Of a stretch of 6,489 nucleotides of DNA, positions 5,729 through 6,489 are shown in pieces; position 1 is the first letter of the stretch, and every line of letters begins with the position of its first letter. The notes under the pieces were generated by a model, which was given only the letters and a program-made list of their open reading frames with translations, was not told where the DNA came from and did no database searches. Source of the stretch: Spirochaetae bacterium HGW-Spirochaetae-7 (lineage in GTDB: Bacteria > Spirochaetota > Spirochaetia > Treponematales > UBA12059); contig PGXR01000163.1 of NCBI GenBank assembly GCA_002839245.1, forward strand, positions 1-6,489, given 5' to 3'. The translations under genes and the position numbers were made by a program.

Positions 5729-6489
5729 TCAGGGCATTTGGAGACGCGAACCGACTAGTCCGCGAGCGCCATTCACGAAGTCCTTGAAGTCCATGGCCTT
5801 CCTGCCGCGCAGCTGCAGACGCGTAAGCGCGAGTTGTCCCTCTCCCGTTTGTACCATTATACCCCGTGACTTGTCTACCGAAATGATGGTTCCAGGCATG
5901 GCTCCGCTCTCCTCGCCGGGGTACGGCTTGACGGCAATCAAAGCCAGCCGTTCCCCTGAAAGGCCCGTATGGACGCCCGGCCAGGGATGGAAGGCCCTGG
6001 CCTTCGCATCGAGCTCGACGGCGGAGGCGCACCAGTCGACCAGGCCGTCGTCCTTGGAGATGGCCACGCTCCAGGTGGCGGCCGCCTCGTCCTGCGGCTC
6101 ACCCCGGTCCGTGCCGGAGGCAATGGCTTCGATCGCCTGGACCAGAAGCCCGGCGCCGACGGTCGCGGACAACGCCGACAGGCTCTCAGTCGTTTCGCTG
6201 CCGTCGAGGGCTATTTCCCGCCTGAACAGCACGTCGCCCGAGTCCATCTTTTGGGCTAGTCGCTGGATGCTGACGCCGGTGACCAGGTCCCTGTTCATGA
6301 TGGCGTAGGGTATGGGGGCGCAGCCGCGCCAGCGCGGCAGAAGCGACGGGTGGGCGTTGATGCCGCCCCGGGGAAACAACGCCATGAATTTCGGCCCGAA
6401 TATTGTGCCGTAGGCGAATACTACCAGAAGATCAGGCCGCAACGCGGCGACCGCTTCACGTTCGGCGGGTCCGAGCCGCACGGGAGCGA
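5729..6489 (-). CDS. fmt: Methionyl-tRNA formyltransferase (3' part, N-terminus outside window)
   Basis: The frame is open to the window edge and gives about 252 C-terminal residues, ending at TGA 5731-5729. The GTG at 6481 is an internal valine, since codons upstream (APV) stay in frame and homologous. Fmt transfers a formyl group from 10-formyltetrahydrofolate to methionyl-initiator tRNA in the cytoplasm. Seen here, counting from that valine, are PDLLVVFAYGTI (16-27), the catalytic block INAHPSLLPRWRG with N42 and H44, and D80 in QKMDSGD. These correspond to N106, H108 and D144 of E. coli Fmt at a constant offset of 64, so only about 60-65 residues are missing. DWCASAVELDAKARAFHPWPG (the join to the C-terminal tRNA-binding domain) and a degenerate OB-fold region complete the protein. 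Fmt leads the minus-strand cluster; def often precedes it in bacteria but would lie outside this window. Confidence 0.95.
   Translation of the reverse strand, partial: APVRLGPAEREAVAALRPDLLVVFAYGTIFGPKFMALFPRGGINAHPSLLPRWRGCAPIPYAIMNRDLVTGVSIQRLAQKMDSGDVLFRREIALDGSETTESLSALSATVGAGLLVQAIEAIASGTDRGEPQDEAAATWSVAISKDDGLVDWCASAVELDAKARAFHPWPGVHTGLSGERLALIAVKPYPGEESGAMPGTIISVDKSRGIMVQTGEGQLALTRLQLRGRKAMDFKDFVNGARGLVGSRLQMP

Noticed and set aside
5694..6308. A 204-residue plus-strand frame opposite fmt
   Set aside because: Fmt has intact catalytic motifs on the minus strand. The plus-strand frame is Ser/Pro/Arg-rich without any family feature.

Overview
This is a GC-rich bacterial window (about 60% GC by eye) that is almost fully coding. 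It holds three genes or gene parts on the plus strand and four on the minus strand, and the two blocks converge near position 2100. The gene set and sequence character suggest a spirochaete, probably a relative of Treponema or Spirochaeta. The pointers are a helical lipoprotein translationally coupled to a LysM protein, resembling the treponemal TmpA/TmpB pair, and a kinase-less PASTA protein directly after fmt. This assignment is inference from gene content and has not been tested by a search.

Layout. Positions 1-507 (+) hold the C-terminal part of an ArsB/NhaD-type ion transporter. A 174-base gap follows, with a good sigma70-type promoter (exact TATAAT at 646-651). It drives a two-gene cell-envelope operon: a lipoprotein (682-1323) and a secreted LysM protein (1320-2060) that overlap by ATGA. 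A perfect 11-bp hairpin lies at 2070-2096 between the convergent blocks. On the minus strand, in transcription order, come the C-terminal part of fmt (6489-5729), a membrane-anchored protein with three PASTA repeats (5691-4681), an unrecognised 372-residue protein with one C-terminal membrane segment (4684-3566, GTGA overlap with the PASTA gene), and acetate kinase (3488-2145). Acetate kinase is preceded by its own likely promoter and a hairpin.

How the genes fit together. Three themes are present. Fmt makes formyl-methionyl initiator tRNA. The lipoprotein, LysM and PASTA proteins form an envelope/peptidoglycan group: lipid-anchored, secreted glycan-binding, and membrane-anchored. AckA makes ATP from acetyl phosphate, as expected of a fermentative organism. 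The overlaps show that lipoprotein/LysM and PASTA/372-residue protein are made as coupled pairs. There are no RNA genes, CRISPR arrays, insertion sequences, phage genes or defence genes visible. The most rewarding targets are the unrecognised protein coupled to the PASTA protein, the repeat unit shared by the lipoprotein and LysM protein, and the unusual features of the acetate kinase (a 55-residue tail and an Arg in the likely adenine pocket).
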